From Citrobacter sp. R56 (lineage in GTDB: Bacteria > Pseudomonadota > Gammaproteobacteria > Enterobacterales > Enterobacteriaceae), in contig NZ_CP069159.1 in the NCBI RefSeq assembly GCF_016811995.1, positions 186,001 through 250,000 of the forward strand: a stretch of DNA of 64,000 nt, given 5' to 3'. A program made the position numbers and the translations under genes. The notes below the pieces were generated by a model. It did not search any database. It saw nothing but the letters and a program-made list of their open reading frames with translations, and was not told the origin of the DNA. Shown here one piece after another: positions 40,888 through 50,373 of the stretch (the first letter of the stretch is position 1; each line of letters starts with the position of its first letter).

Positions 40888-41462
40888 TGATCAAAAATCT
40901 TGGCGCGCTTCTGGCGCGCCAGCCCGTCATCATGGCGATTTACGGTATTGAGCAGTTGAAAACTGCGCTCTCCAGTACAGCCGAAGTGTGCATTATCGCC
41001 AATATTGACCTCATTAAGCTGCAACCGGTCATCGAAGTGCTCTCGAAGGCGGGGAAGTACGTCATCGTGAATATCGACAGTTGCAACGGCTTGTCGCAGG
41101 ACAAAGGCGGCATCGATTATGTCGCTGAAACCGGTGCGATGGGGCTGCTCTCAACGCGTTTGCAAACGGTGCAACGGGCGAAGAAATGCGGGTTGGTCAC
41201 AATGCAAAAAATCTTTGTGACTGACCGCTCTGCATGGTCACGAAGTCTGCATGCGGTTGAGCAAAGCGAACCGGATTATGTGCAACTGATGCCGGCGCAG
41301 ATGTTGCCGCTCCTGTCACAAACCGATCGCAATGTGTTGCCGCCGATAGTGGCCTCCGGGTTTGTATCTAATGAAGAACATGCCCGAACCGCCTTACAAC
41401 ACGGGGCTGTCGCTGTTTCAAGCAGTGACAGCGCGTTGTGGAATCTGAATATTCAACGTTAG
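40887..41462 (+). CDS. GlpP-like glycerol-3-phosphate responsive antiterminator
   Basis: 191-aa (beta/alpha)-barrel protein related to Bacillus GlpP. Family motifs seen: IIANIDLIKLQPVIEVLSKAGK near the N-terminus (the HVDLI-type loop), DYVAETGAMGLLSTRLQTVQRAKKCGLVTMQKIFVTDRSAW in the middle, and a phosphate-gripping glycine/serine C-terminus (VASGFVSNEEHARTALQHGAVAVSSSD). It starts in a TAATG overlap with the previous stop. In Gram-positives GlpP binds G3P and leader RNA to prevent termination. Here a strong terminator lies in the operon leader, so the same mechanism is proposed, possibly responding to a substituted G3P. GlpP proteins are uncommon in this family of bacteria as far as I know. 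Confidence 0.82.
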   Translation: MIKNLGALLARQPVIMAIYGIEQLKTALSSTAEVCIIANIDLIKLQPVIEVLSKAGKYVIVNIDSCNGLSQDKGGIDYVAETGAMGLLSTRLQTVQRAKKCGLVTMQKIFVTDRSAWSRSLHAVEQSEPDYVQLMPAQMLPLLSQTDRNVLPPIVASGFVSNEEHARTALQHGAVAVSSSDSALWNLNIQR

Positions 41463-41479
41463 AAAAGCGGGAGTCAGGA

Positions 41480-41794
41480 ATGGGGAACACGCATCTACAG
41501 GTGATTGCCTGGTATTTTGTCCGTGAATCAATGGGCGATAAGGTTGATGAGGCGCTCAGGGCGCTTGCTGACGCATCACGCCGGGAGCCTGAAAACCTCT
41601 CGTATGAATTTTTCCGCTCGACGGAAGACCGCGATCGCTTTGTTATTCTGGAAACCTACCGCAGCGCCGACGGCCTTGAACTTCACCGACAAACGGACCA
41701 CTTCCAACGGATTGGCGTTGGGGTCATCACGCCACTTCTGCTGCGTAAAGAGGTGAAAAGTTTTCTCGTCAATGCCGACGATCCGCGAGGTTAA
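41480..41794 (+). CDS. ABM-fold small protein (YgiN-like monooxygenase family)
   Basis: 104-aa protein of the antibiotic-biosynthesis-monooxygenase fold (dimeric alpha+beta barrel). ATG 41480 follows GGGAGTCAGGA; the longer frame from 41438 overlaps the previous gene. Typical features are VIAWYFVRESMGDKVDEALRALADASRREPENLSYEFFRSTEDRDRFVILETYRS (given in outline) and the helix with DGLELHRQTDHFQRI, where the paired histidine and the preceding E/Y line the pocket. It may act on a quinone or aldehyde intermediate, or simply bind substrate. It lies 17 bp after the GlpP-like gene. Its role in the operon is unknown. Confidence 0.8.
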   Translation: MGNTHLQVIAWYFVRESMGDKVDEALRALADASRREPENLSYEFFRSTEDRDRFVILETYRSADGLELHRQTDHFQRIGVGVITPLLLRKEVKSFLVNADDPRG

Positions 41795-41827
41795 AAAACG
41801 CATATTGTGCAAGCAAGGAATACCTGA

Positions 41828-42994
41828 ATGAATAATGTCATTAAGCCTTTTGAATTTGCGACCGTGGCGGAAATCATTGTTGAGTGGGCGGGCGCGGAGC
41901 GACTCGGAGAGATACTGCAAACGCGTTTGCGTGCCCGCAATGCGCTGTTAGTGACCGATCCCGGCCTGGTGAAAGCGGGGGTTCTCCCACCGGTTCTGTT
42001 TAGCCTGCGGGAAGCTGGTTTTCAGGTCACCCTTTATGACCAGGTTCAGGCCGATCCTCAGGAGTGTATTGTCCGCAAGGCGACGCGTGTGGCGCGGGAA
42101 CATCACTGTGACATGGTGATTGGCCTGGGCGGCGGCTCCTCCCTGGATGTGGCTAAACTGGCGGCGGTATTAATCCCCTCAGAACAAGAAGTACAGGATC
42201 TGTATGGCATTGGGAAAGTGAGCGGACAGCGTCTGCCGCTGGTGCAGATCCCGACTACCGCAGGGACCGGTTCTGAGGTCACCAATATTGCGATTCTCAC
42301 CACCGGTGAAAACAGCAAAATGGGGGTTGTCGACAGACAGCTCTATTGCGATCTGGTGCTTCTGGATGCGCAACTGACGCTGGGTTTACCCCGTGTTCAT
42401 ACGGCTGCCGCAGGAATCGATGCCATGGTGCACGCCATTGAGGCGTATACCGGTAAGCACAAGAAAAACCCGATTTCGGATGCGCTTGCCCGTGAGGCGT
42501 TATGCTTGATAAGCCGCCATCTGGTCACCGCGTGCCATGACGGACAAAACCGTGAAGCGAGGGAAAGTGTCCTGTTGGGCGCGTTGCTGGCGGGTCAGGC
42601 TTTTGCGAACTCGCCCGTTGCCGCCGTGCATGCCTTAGCCTATCCGCTGGGCGGGCGGCATCACATCCCTCACGGCCTCTCGAATGCGCTCATGTTGGTT
42701 CCTGTGCTGCGGTTTAATGCTGCGGTGGCGGCGCCGCTCTATGCGGAACTTGCCGCGGTGGTTGGGGTCGGGGGAACCGGTAATGTCGAACAGGATGCGC
42801 AGGCGTTTATCGACGAGATGCAACGGATTATCGTGGCTAGCGGCGCACCGCAGCGGCTTCGTGATGTTGATATTCAGCAGGGGGATCTGCCTGTGCTGGC
42901 GCATGACGCGATGCAGCAAACTCGCTTATTGGTGAATAATCCGCGGAAACTGAGTGAAGCTGACGCTCTGCAGCTTTATCAGCAGGCATTCTGA
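41828..42994 (+). CDS. Iron-dependent alcohol dehydrogenase
   Basis: Group III (Fe-type) NAD-dependent alcohol dehydrogenase of 388 aa. The NAD motif GLGGGSSLDVAK lies near residue 96 and TAGTGSEVTNIAIL near residue 145. The metal ligands are visible in order: Asp in AAAGIDAMVHAIEAYTG, His in VHALAYPLGGRHH and HIPHGLSNALM. It is the last gene of the operon, 33 bp after the ABM gene. If the AGPS-like enzyme releases a fatty or short-chain alcohol, this protein would oxidise it to the aldehyde. It could also act on other alcohols; the family is broad. It converges on nikR. Confidence 0.92.
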   Translation: MNNVIKPFEFATVAEIIVEWAGAERLGEILQTRLRARNALLVTDPGLVKAGVLPPVLFSLREAGFQVTLYDQVQADPQECIVRKATRVAREHHCDMVIGLGGGSSLDVAKLAAVLIPSEQEVQDLYGIGKVSGQRLPLVQIPTTAGTGSEVTNIAILTTGENSKMGVVDRQLYCDLVLLDAQLTLGLPRVHTAAAGIDAMVHAIEAYTGKHKKNPISDALAREALCLISRHLVTACHDGQNREARESVLLGALLAGQAFANSPVAAVHALAYPLGGRHHIPHGLSNALMLVPVLRFNAAVAAPLYAELAAVVGVGGTGNVEQDAQAFIDEMQRIIVASGAPQRLRDVDIQQGDLPVLAHDAMQQTRLLVNNPRKLSEADALQLYQQAF

Positions 42995-43015
42995 GACGAA
43001 AACGGATGGCTGATA

Positions 43016-43040
43016 CGCCCGACGGTTTGCCTGTCGGGCG
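43016..43040. terminator. Hairpin between the operon and nikR
   Basis: CGCCCGAC (43016-43023) pairs with GTCGGGCG (43033-43040), an 8-bp perfect stem with 9-nt loop in the 51-bp gap between two convergent genes. No U-tract is present. Confidence 0.6.
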
Positions 43041-43045
43041 GGATA

Positions 43046-43459
<414 letters not shown>

Positions 43460-43462
43460 TTA

Positions 43463-44260
43463 TTATTTCCGGCTGCGGCGCACGGGGAATGCGGGAAGTA
43501 CCGCATTTTGTAGCACACGTCCGGCATCCGTGGAAAACGTTAATGCGTCGCCCACATCCTGCGTCTCCACAATTTTGCCGTCTTCCATCACCATCACGCG
43601 ATGGCAAAAGCGTTCTACCAGACGTAAATCGTGCGTGATAAACAGACAGGCGGTGCCAAACTGCTGCTGCAATTTTTTGAGCAAGCGGATCACGCCCGCC
43701 TGCAATACCAGGTCGAGGTTAGAGACCGCCTCATCAAGAATCAGCAGTTTAGGTTCAACTGTCAGCGCCCGTGCCAGGCAAACACGCTGGAGCTGCCCGC
43801 CGCTGAGCTGCGGCGGCCGCTTGTCGAGTACGCTGTCGTCCAGATCCACCGCGTTGAGCATTTCACTGGCGCGGGCCATTTGCTCAGATTTGTTCAGCGA
43901 CAGCAGATGACGCATCGGCTCGCGCAGGATCTCACGGACGGTTTTGCGCGGGTTCACCGCGCTGATGGAGTCCTGAAACACCATCTGAATATCACGGCGA
44001 AACGCTTTTTGCGCCGCGCGGTTAAGCTGGGATAACGGTTTTCCCTGCCAGCACACCTCACCCTGCGTCGGGGATTCTAAACCGACCAGCAGACGCGCGA
44101 GGGTGCTTTTGCCACAGCCGCTACGGCCAAGCAGTGCCACGGTTTCGCCCTTTTTCAGGTGCAATGACACCTCTTTCAACACCGCCTGATGCTGATGTTT
44201 GCCGCTCAGGTTTGAGTGCGCATACTGGTGCGAAAGGTCAGAGACGGTGAGTAATGTCAT
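43463..44260 (-). CDS. nikE: Nickel ABC transporter ATPase NikE
   Basis: Second nucleotide-binding subunit of the NikABCDE nickel importer, 265 aa. Walker A GRSGCGKS near residue 44, signature LSGGQLQRV near residue 150, Walker [13 protein letters not shown] and the His switch FITHDL are all intact. It belongs to the oligopeptide/dipeptide importer branch of ABC proteins. It overlaps nikD by 4 bp. Ends PVRRSRK. Confidence 0.95.
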   Translation of the reverse strand: MTLLTVSDLSHQYAHSNLSGKHQHQAVLKEVSLHLKKGETVALLGRSGCGKSTLARLLVGLESPTQGEVCWQGKPLSQLNRAAQKAFRRDIQMVFQDSISAVNPRKTVREILREPMRHLLSLNKSEQMARASEMLNAVDLDDSVLDKRPPQLSGGQLQRVCLARALTVEPKLLILDEAVSNLDLVLQAGVIRLLKKLQQQFGTACLFITHDLRLVERFCHRVMVMEDGKIVETQDVGDALTFSTDAGRVLQNAVLPAFPVRRSRK

Positions 44261-45021
44261 GATGCCAGCTCCATACCGTACAGGGCGAGATGCGCCGACA
44301 CCAGATTACGGGTGATGCTGTGCTGTGGCGCGTTGAACACGGTTTCGACGTCGCCCTGTTCCACGATATTCCCGTTGTCCATGACCGCCACATCGTCCGC
44401 CAGCCGCGCGACGACGCCCATATCATGGGTGACCAGCAGCATACCGGGCGCCCGGCGTTGCATAATGCTCTCCAGCAGGTCGAGAATGCGCGCCTGCGCG
44501 ACAACGTCCAGGTCGGTGGTCGGTTCGTCGGCGACGATAAACGGCGCGTCGCACAGCACCGCCATCGCGATCATCATGCGTTGTAACATCCCGCCGCTCA
44601 TCTCGAACGGGTAAAGCTTCAGGACGCGCTCCGCGTTCTCCAGCCCCACAGCCTCCAGCGTCTGGATAAGCGTGGCGTCGTCAGCGGGTTTACCTAATGC
44701 CAGACCGGTTTCCCGCGCGTGGGCCGCCATGGTGTGCAGCGGATTAAACGCGCTACGCGGGTTCTGCATAATGGTGGCGATTTTGACGCCGCGCAGATCG
44801 CAGGGGGAAATGTGTTTACCATCCGCCAGCAGGGATCCCGCCGTTTGACGTACGCCCGCAGGCAGAATGCCCAGCGCCGCCGCGCAGGTCAGCGATTTTC
44901 CGCTGCCGCTGCCGCCTACCAGCGCCAGTACCCGCCCGCGTTTGAGCGACAGTGAAACGCCATGCACCAGCGGTCTGTCCGCTGCCAGGGTAATATTCTG
45001 TAATTCAATCTGTTGCGGCAT
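44257..45021 (-). CDS. nikD: Nickel ABC transporter ATPase NikD
   Basis: First nucleotide-binding subunit of the nickel importer, 254 aa. Walker A GGSGSGKS near residue 36, the D-loop and signature [10 protein letters not shown] near residue 143, Walker [13 protein letters not shown] and the His switch LVTHDMG are visible. It overlaps nikE at its 3' end, and its start codon overlaps the last base of nikC, indicating translational coupling throughout the operon. Confidence 0.95.
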   Translation of the reverse strand: MPQQIELQNITLAADRPLVHGVSLSLKRGRVLALVGGSGSGKSLTCAAALGILPAGVRQTAGSLLADGKHISPCDLRGVKIATIMQNPRSAFNPLHTMAAHARETGLALGKPADDATLIQTLEAVGLENAERVLKLYPFEMSGGMLQRMMIAMAVLCDAPFIVADEPTTDLDVVAQARILDLLESIMQRRAPGMLLVTHDMGVVARLADDVAVMDNGNIVEQGDVETVFNAPQHSITRNLVSAHLALYGMELAS

Positions 45022-45854
45022 CAGTGAGCATGCTCCGTGTCCAGATGGGGATCGAGATGATCGCGCAGTGCGTCACCCACCAGGTTAAAGGCCATCACGC
45101 TGATAAACAGCGCCAGACCCGGCCAGAACATTTGTAATGGCTGAGTCCAGATATACTGGCGGGCATCGTTAATCATCACGCCCCATTCCGGGGTGGGCGC
45201 GGTGACGCCGAGGCCGAGGAATGACATCCCGGCAACGTGCAGCATCATGTGGCCAATATCCAGCGTCGCCAGCACCAGCAAAGAGGGGATCACCGCCCCG
45301 GCCAGATGGTCGACAAACACCCGTACATGACCCGCACCGGAAAGGCGCGATGCGAGCACAAATTCGCGCTGGCGCAGAGAGATGACCAGACTACGCACCA
45401 TGCGGGCGTACCATGCCCAGTGTGAGAGCGCGATGGCAATGATGACGTTGGTCAGTCCCGTCCCCAACACGCCCACCATAAAAAAGGAGAGGATCGAGGT
45501 AGGGAAGGTCATAAACATATCCGCGATGCGCATGGTGATTTGATCAACACGACCGCCGATCAACCCGGCGCTACCGCCGACGGCAAGCCCCAGCGCCAGT
45601 ACTAACAGCAGACAAGCCATCACCGAACCCAGCGAGACCCGCGTTGCCGCCAGCAGACGAGAAAAAATATCACGACCCAGATGGTCGGTGCCCAGCCAGT
45701 GCTGGCTATCCGGGGAGAGCAGACGCGACGATAAATTAATGGCCTGCGGATCGTACGGCAGCCACCACTGGCTGGTGAGCGCAATCATCGCCAGCAGGGC
45801 GATAATGACCATTGCCAGGCGCACCGACCAGCGCGAAGAGAGGAAAAAGTTCAC
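45021..45854 (-). CDS. nikC: Nickel ABC transporter permease NikC
   Basis: Inner-membrane permease of 277 aa with about six transmembrane helices. N-terminal cytosolic-side signature [24 protein letters not shown] is typical of OppC/DppC-like permeases, and the EAA-loop-type segment [27 protein letters not shown] lies in the second half. It pairs with NikB and binds NikD/NikE. It overlaps nikB by 4 bp. Confidence 0.95.
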   Translation of the reverse strand: MNFFLSSRWSVRLAMVIIALLAMIALTSQWWLPYDPQAINLSSRLLSPDSQHWLGTDHLGRDIFSRLLAATRVSLGSVMACLLLVLALGLAVGGSAGLIGGRVDQITMRIADMFMTFPTSILSFFMVGVLGTGLTNVIIAIALSHWAWYARMVRSLVISLRQREFVLASRLSGAGHVRVFVDHLAGAVIPSLLVLATLDIGHMMLHVAGMSFLGLGVTAPTPEWGVMINDARQYIWTQPLQMFWPGLALFISVMAFNLVGDALRDHLDPHLDTEHAH

Positions 45855-46795
45855 GAATGCGCTCCTTCATGGCGGCGAATGCGCGGGTCCAGCGCAGCGT
45901 TCAGTAAATCCACAATCAGATTACAGACGACAAAAACCACCACCATCATCAGCGTAAAGCACTGAATAACGGGGTAGTCCCGGTTAAAAATCGCCGAAAC
46001 CGCATAGCGCCCGACGCCAGGCCAGGCAAAGATGTTTTCGATAATCATGGTGCCGCCAATCAGCTCGCCAATGTGCATGCCCACCGCCGTAATCATCGGC
46101 AGTGACGCATTACGCAGAATATGATGACGTTCCGTTTGCTTCTCATTCAGGCCACGCAGACGCGCCCAGGTGACGTGCCGTTGTCCGGCGACCTCGAGCA
46201 TGCTGGCGCGTAGCAAGCGGGCGTTGATCGCCAGTGACATAAAGGCTATCGACACGGCAGGCAAAACGATGTGCTGCCAGCCGCCGTAACCCATCGCGGG
46301 TAGCCATTGCAAATAGACGGAGAAGAACATCACCAGCAAAAAGGCGAGCCAGAAGTTAGGCATCGATACGCCGAGAAAGGCGATGAAACGCACGGCAAAA
46401 TCTGGCAGACGGTCGCGGTGACGCGCCGCCCAGATGCCGAGCGGTACGGAGGTGAGCAGGATCAACACCAACGCCGCGCCCGCCAGTTGCAGTGTGGCGG
46501 GCAGGAAGTTGAGTACGTCATCCAGCACCGGACGCTGAGTGGCGAACGAGATGCCGAAATCCAGATGCAGCGCTTTCCACAGCCAGGTTCCGTACTGGAT
46601 GGCCAGCGGCTGATCCAGTCCCAGCATGACCCGCGTAGAGGCGACCATTTCCGGCGTCGGCGGCAGGTTAGAGAGACGCAAATAGTCGAGTGCCGGGTCG
46701 CCAGTACCCAGGCGCAGCATCAAAAAGATAATCACCGAGGCGGCGAAAACCATCGGGATCAGCAGCAGAATACGCCGCAAAACATAACGTAACAT
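45851..46795 (-). CDS. nikB: Nickel ABC transporter permease NikB
   Basis: Inner-membrane permease of 314 aa, OppB/DppB-type. N-terminal [29 protein letters not shown] is a long first membrane helix with basic flanks; the conserved permease block [38 protein letters not shown] is near residue 195, followed by further helices. It ends four bases inside nikC and begins at the nikA stop. Confidence 0.95.
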   Translation of the reverse strand: MLRYVLRRILLLIPMVFAASVIIFLMLRLGTGDPALDYLRLSNLPPTPEMVASTRVMLGLDQPLAIQYGTWLWKALHLDFGISFATQRPVLDDVLNFLPATLQLAGAALVLILLTSVPLGIWAARHRDRLPDFAVRFIAFLGVSMPNFWLAFLLVMFFSVYLQWLPAMGYGGWQHIVLPAVSIAFMSLAINARLLRASMLEVAGQRHVTWARLRGLNEKQTERHHILRNASLPMITAVGMHIGELIGGTMIIENIFAWPGVGRYAVSAIFNRDYPVIQCFTLMMVVVFVVCNLIVDLLNAALDPRIRRHEGAHS

Positions 46796-48366
46796 CAGGG
46801 TTTCACCGCGCTTATCTGTTCAAATGGGATTTCAGTAGCGATAGGGGCATAAGGGATGGTTCCCAGTGCCGGTTTCGCGACCACCATCATGGAGATGTAG
46901 CTGATCGGGAGATAGACCGCGTCGTTGTGCAGGCGGGTCAGAATGTCGCGGTACAACGCCTGGCGCTTGTTCTCGTCGGTGGTGGAAAGCACCTCGCCAA
47001 TCTCTTTATCGATCAGCGGTTTGTCTGCCAGTCCTTGCTGTGCCTGAAAATCAGCATGTGAGGGAACGCGCATTGAACTCATAAAGGCATGCGGATCGTA
47101 CGGCGCGCCCCAGGTGCGGTTGAAAACCATGCCGAAGCGCCCGTCGCGCTGGCGGGCGTAAATACTGCTCTCTTCTTCACCGATAAGTAGAACATCGACG
47201 CCAACCTGACGCATATCAGCCTGAATGATTTCGGCCATCGATTTGCTCAGCGCATCGGTGCCGATAAACGACAGTTCAATGCGCAGCGGCTGGCCGTTTT
47301 TCTCGCGGATCTCTTTCCCTGCGGGCAGAACCCAACCGGCTTTTTCCAGCAGGGATTTGGCCTGCAGCGGGTCATATTCGCGTGGTTTCAGACCAATGTC
47401 GGCGTAAGGCACAGAGGGCGAAAACAGCGTATTTGCCACCTGTTGTGTGCCGTACAGCGCATTGTCGATGAGGGATTTTTTGTTCACGGCATGATTCAGC
47501 GCTTCGCGAACTGCCAGCTCGTTGGTGGGGGCTTTAGCAGAGTTGAGCGCCAGCATCACGGTTTCAATCGGTTGTGAAAGCTGGGTGTGGTAAGCCGGTG
47601 TCTGGCTAAACCGGGCGAACGTGTCGAGGGGCAGCAATCCTTCGTTACCGTAAAGCAGATCGATATCACCGGTTTCAAAGGCCACGGCGCGGGTGGTCGG
47701 GTCCGGGATCACCTTGACGGTGATCTGGCGAATCTGGGGTTTTTCTCCCCAGTAATGGTCGTTACGTACCAGCACGTCGTATTGATTGAGCTTCGATTCT
47801 TTCAGTATCCACGGACCGGTGCCGATGGGCGCTTTAATACCGTTCATCGTTTCGTTGTTTTTAAATTGCGATGGGGCGATAAAGCGGAATGGACGCGGCA
47901 GGGCGAGCTCCTGCAAGAAGGGGTAGTACGCGCTTTTCAGCGTGATTTGCAGCTCGGTTTTGCTCAACGCTTTGACGTCGGTTATCTGATTGGTCAACTC
48001 CAGCCAGCTGTGGCGTTGGCGGTTATCTAACACCGTGCGAAAATTCTCCGCCGCAGCGTGCGCATCAAAGACTTCGCCATTAGAGAATGTGACGTCATCG
48101 CGCAGGGTAAACACCCAGGTTTTGCCGTCTGCTGAGTGGGTCCAGCTTTTTGCCAGCCACGGTTTCACGGAACCGTCTGCCTGATATTTCACCAACGGTT
48201 CATACACCATGCTCTGGGCGAACATTTGATTAGGCGTGTAAAGGTGTGGGTTGAGTGGCCCCACATTTACCGGCCATGCGGTGGTTATCTCGTCAGGTGC
48301 GGCGGCATGTGCGAGGAATGACGCACAGGCCAGCAGCGCAAATATAGTGCGGCGTAATCTGGTCAA
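46795..48366 (-). CDS. nikA: Periplasmic nickel-binding protein NikA
   Basis: Solute-binding component of the nickel importer, 523 aa, exported to the periplasm. The signal peptide is clear: [21 protein letters not shown], cleaved before [10 protein letters not shown]. It is a cluster C/DppA-type binding protein; the Ni-chelate contacts include aromatic residues and the His in [18 protein letters not shown]. coli NikA also senses nickel in the chemotaxis of that metal. It is the first gene of nikABCDER, preceded by the NikR operator and an FNR-like site, consistent with anaerobic use for Ni-Fe hydrogenases. Confidence 0.96.
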   Translation of the reverse strand: MTRLRRTIFALLACASFLAHAAAPDEITTAWPVNVGPLNPHLYTPNQMFAQSMVYEPLVKYQADGSVKPWLAKSWTHSADGKTWVFTLRDDVTFSNGEVFDAHAAAENFRTVLDNRQRHSWLELTNQITDVKALSKTELQITLKSAYYPFLQELALPRPFRFIAPSQFKNNETMNGIKAPIGTGPWILKESKLNQYDVLVRNDHYWGEKPQIRQITVKVIPDPTTRAVAFETGDIDLLYGNEGLLPLDTFARFSQTPAYHTQLSQPIETVMLALNSAKAPTNELAVREALNHAVNKKSLIDNALYGTQQVANTLFSPSVPYADIGLKPREYDPLQAKSLLEKAGWVLPAGKEIREKNGQPLRIELSFIGTDALSKSMAEIIQADMRQVGVDVLLIGEEESSIYARQRDGRFGMVFNRTWGAPYDPHAFMSSMRVPSHADFQAQQGLADKPLIDKEIGEVLSTTDENKRQALYRDILTRLHNDAVYLPISYISMMVVAKPALGTIPYAPIATEIPFEQISAVKP

Positions 48367-48407
48367 AATGGTGGCCCCGGATGATGAATAGAAGTACGAC
48401 TAATTGG

Positions 48408-48435
48408 GTATGACGATTCTAGGGATTCATCATAC
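48408..48435 (-). promoter_or_regulatory. NikR operator of the nik operon
   Basis: GTATGA (48408-48413), 16 bp, TCATAC (48430-48435): an exact match to the NikR palindrome GTATGA-N16-TCATAC, 42-69 bp upstream of the nikA start. Confidence 0.95.
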
Positions 48436-48442
48436 TTTTGAC

Positions 48443-48456
48443 GTGTTCTGGATCAA
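48443..48456 (-). promoter_or_regulatory. FNR-like site of the nik operon
   Basis: On the minus strand TTGAT-CCAG-AACAC resembles TTGAT-N4-ATCAA, perfect in the first half and three of five in the second. It lies just upstream of the NikR operator, as does the FNR site in E. coli. Confidence 0.5.
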
Positions 48457-48507
48457 TAGATGGGCAAGCAGAAGGGAAAAGTACACAAAAATCGTAGAGT
48501 AAATAGG

Positions 48508-48538
48508 GAGAAACGGGCGCGGGATGCCCGTGTTTCTC
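48508..48538 (-). terminator. Terminator of acpT
   Basis: GAGAAAC-GGGC (48508-48518) pairs with GCCCG-TGTTTCTC (48526-48538) with one bulge, starting 10 nt after the acpT stop on the minus strand. It is stable but lacks a long U-tract. Confidence 0.65.
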
Positions 48539-48548
48539 AGCGGTTGTA

Positions 48549-49136
48549 TCAGGCAACCGCGTCCAGTCTCTGTACTGATGCGGCGGTTACCTGAAACGGT
48601 GTAGGGGTGCATACGGCCAGGCTTAGTGCGTCAAGCTGGCAGTGACTGACCGACAAGGCAGAAGCGAGTGTGCTGTCGACGCTGACAATTTGCCAGGCGG
48701 TGCCGCCGCGCTGTTTCACCATCGCTTCTTTGCGTGTCCAGATGCGCCAGAACGCGGCCAGTCGCTGGTCCGGATGCTCAGCTTCCATTTCGGCATGTTC
48801 CCCGAGGCTGAATACCGCATTGGCCAGCGCCTGCCAGTTATGGCGTGGACGGATGATTTCGATGTCGCAGCCCACTTCGCCTTCGTCGCTCAGCAGCAGG
48901 GCGATGTCATCACCGCTGTGGCTCAGGTTGAACCACAGCGGGGTTTGGGCTGAAAACGCCGGTTTACCCTGTTCGCCGTAAACAATCTCGGGCAAGGGTG
49001 AAAGCGCGTGGGAAAGCAGCACACGACCCGCCAGCCAGCGGGCACGGCGCCTGCCTTGTGGGGCTTGAGCGTACAGCGAAGACGGCAGTGCGCCTTGGCT
49101 CAGTGTCGACACTTTTCCCAGAACGATCCGGTACAT
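48549..49136 (-). CDS. acpT: Phosphopantetheinyl transferase AcpT
   Basis: 195-aa 4'-phosphopantetheinyl transferase of the Sfp/EntD-like type, transferring the CoA arm to carrier proteins. The Mg2+-binding motif EVGCDIEII lies near residue 73 and the catalytic WTRKEAMVKQRGG near residue 132, both intact. In E. coli it serves a carrier protein of a cryptic O-island cluster rather than fatty-acid ACP, so its partner here is unknown; no PKS/NRPS or ACP gene is in this window. It is transcribed alone between nikA and yhhT. Confidence 0.92.
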   Translation of the reverse strand: MYRIVLGKVSTLSQGALPSSLYAQAPQGRRRARWLAGRVLLSHALSPLPEIVYGEQGKPAFSAQTPLWFNLSHSGDDIALLLSDEGEVGCDIEIIRPRHNWQALANAVFSLGEHAEMEAEHPDQRLAAFWRIWTRKEAMVKQRGGTAWQIVSVDSTLASALSVSHCQLDALSLAVCTPTPFQVTAASVQRLDAVA

Positions 49137-49190
49137 ATCAGGACCAACGTTTAATAATAATGGAATTTATACAGTGTATCATTTGTCATC

Positions 49191-50240
49191 TTATCCCGGT
49201 AATCGACTCTTGGGCCGTCCAGGCCCCAGTAATATCGCCAGTTTGCTGCCGCCTTTGGTGGTTTCCATCCAAATTTTGCACACGCTGGTTAAGGGAACAG
49301 AAAGTAACATACCTACCGGACCTAATAACCATCCCCATACCAGTAATGAGAGGAATACCACGAGAGTGGACATTCCCAGACGATGCCCCATGATGCGTGG
49401 CTCCAGGATATTACCAATAACCATATGGACCACTAAAAAGAGCGCCCCCACCAGGATACATTCATAAAACCCGTTAAATAACAGCGCCTGGATCATCGGC
49501 GGCACCGCAGAAATAACGGAACCAATATTGGGGACATAGTTCAGCAGGAAGGCCAGCACGCCCCACATGAGTGCAAACTGAATCCCCATCAGCGCAAGTC
49601 CCAGCCAGATAATGGCGCCGGTCCATAAACTCAGCAGCGTTTTCAGCGCCAGATAGTGTGAGACGCCTTTTAACGCCCGATGCAGACCGGCAATGTGGAT
49701 CTGCGGATTGTTCAGCGCAAAACGCAGTTTGTAGGGGACGTGGCGGACTTCAAACAGCATGAACACGACGGTCATCACCAGCAGCACAACACTGGCCATC
49801 GCCCCTGACAGCCCGGTCATCAACGCCGTGGTGAAGGTCATCAGCTTGTCAGAATCAATGCGTTGCAGCATACGCTCCGGCGACAAATGGAGATTGAGAA
49901 ACGGCACCATCTCTTGCAGATGCAGGAGTTTGCGCGTCAGCTCTTTGTTGTATTTCGGCAGCATAGCAATGAACTCATTCACCGAGGAGGCCAGCACGCC
50001 GATCACTGCGGTGAGAACGATGAGCATCACCACGACCACCAGCGTAATCGCCAGTGGACGATGCAAACCCCGACGGATGAACCAGGTGACCAGTGGGTTC
50101 AGAACAATGGCGAAAAAGAGCGCCAGTAAGAGTTGCACAATGATATCTGCTGCGGCATGAATCCCGGCCAGAATGACCACTAACGCTGCCAGTTTTAGCA
50201 GGATGTGCAAACCCGTTTTGTCAGGCTGAGGGGTCGTCAT
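49191..50240 (-). CDS. yhhT: AI-2E-family membrane protein YhhT
   Basis: Inner-membrane protein of 349 aa in the PerM/AI-2E exporter family. Eight hydrophobic segments are arranged as in the family: an N-terminal pair (LLKLAALVVILAGIHAAADIIVQLLLALFFAIVLNPLV), a long soluble insert (~residues 85-140 with LHLSPERMLQRIDSDKLM), and a C-terminal set including NYVPNIGSVISAVPPMI and GPVGMLLSVPLTSVCKIWME. The substrate is unknown; AI-2E naming is historical. It is divergent from yhhS. Confidence 0.92.
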   Translation of the reverse strand: MTTPQPDKTGLHILLKLAALVVILAGIHAAADIIVQLLLALFFAIVLNPLVTWFIRRGLHRPLAITLVVVVMLIVLTAVIGVLASSVNEFIAMLPKYNKELTRKLLHLQEMVPFLNLHLSPERMLQRIDSDKLMTFTTALMTGLSGAMASVVLLVMTVVFMLFEVRHVPYKLRFALNNPQIHIAGLHRALKGVSHYLALKTLLSLWTGAIIWLGLALMGIQFALMWGVLAFLLNYVPNIGSVISAVPPMIQALLFNGFYECILVGALFLVVHMVIGNILEPRIMGHRLGMSTLVVFLSLLVWGWLLGPVGMLLSVPLTSVCKIWMETTKGGSKLAILLGPGRPKSRLPG

Positions 50241-50373
50241 GTCTACGTCCTTCTTGTGTTCCGTTTGCTAAGTGTAGCGGCTGGCTTGCTACTGCTAATC
50301 TGAATCTTGCTGCTGATTTTCGTGGCCGGGCATGATAGAAATGAAACACTGTTGTAAGAACGTGGTGGATCCC

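Noticed and set aside
40887-41462. GlpP-like gene read as a metabolic TIM-barrel enzyme
   Set aside because: The family motifs and the strong leader terminator favour an RNA-binding antiterminator, although enzymatic function cannot be fully excluded.
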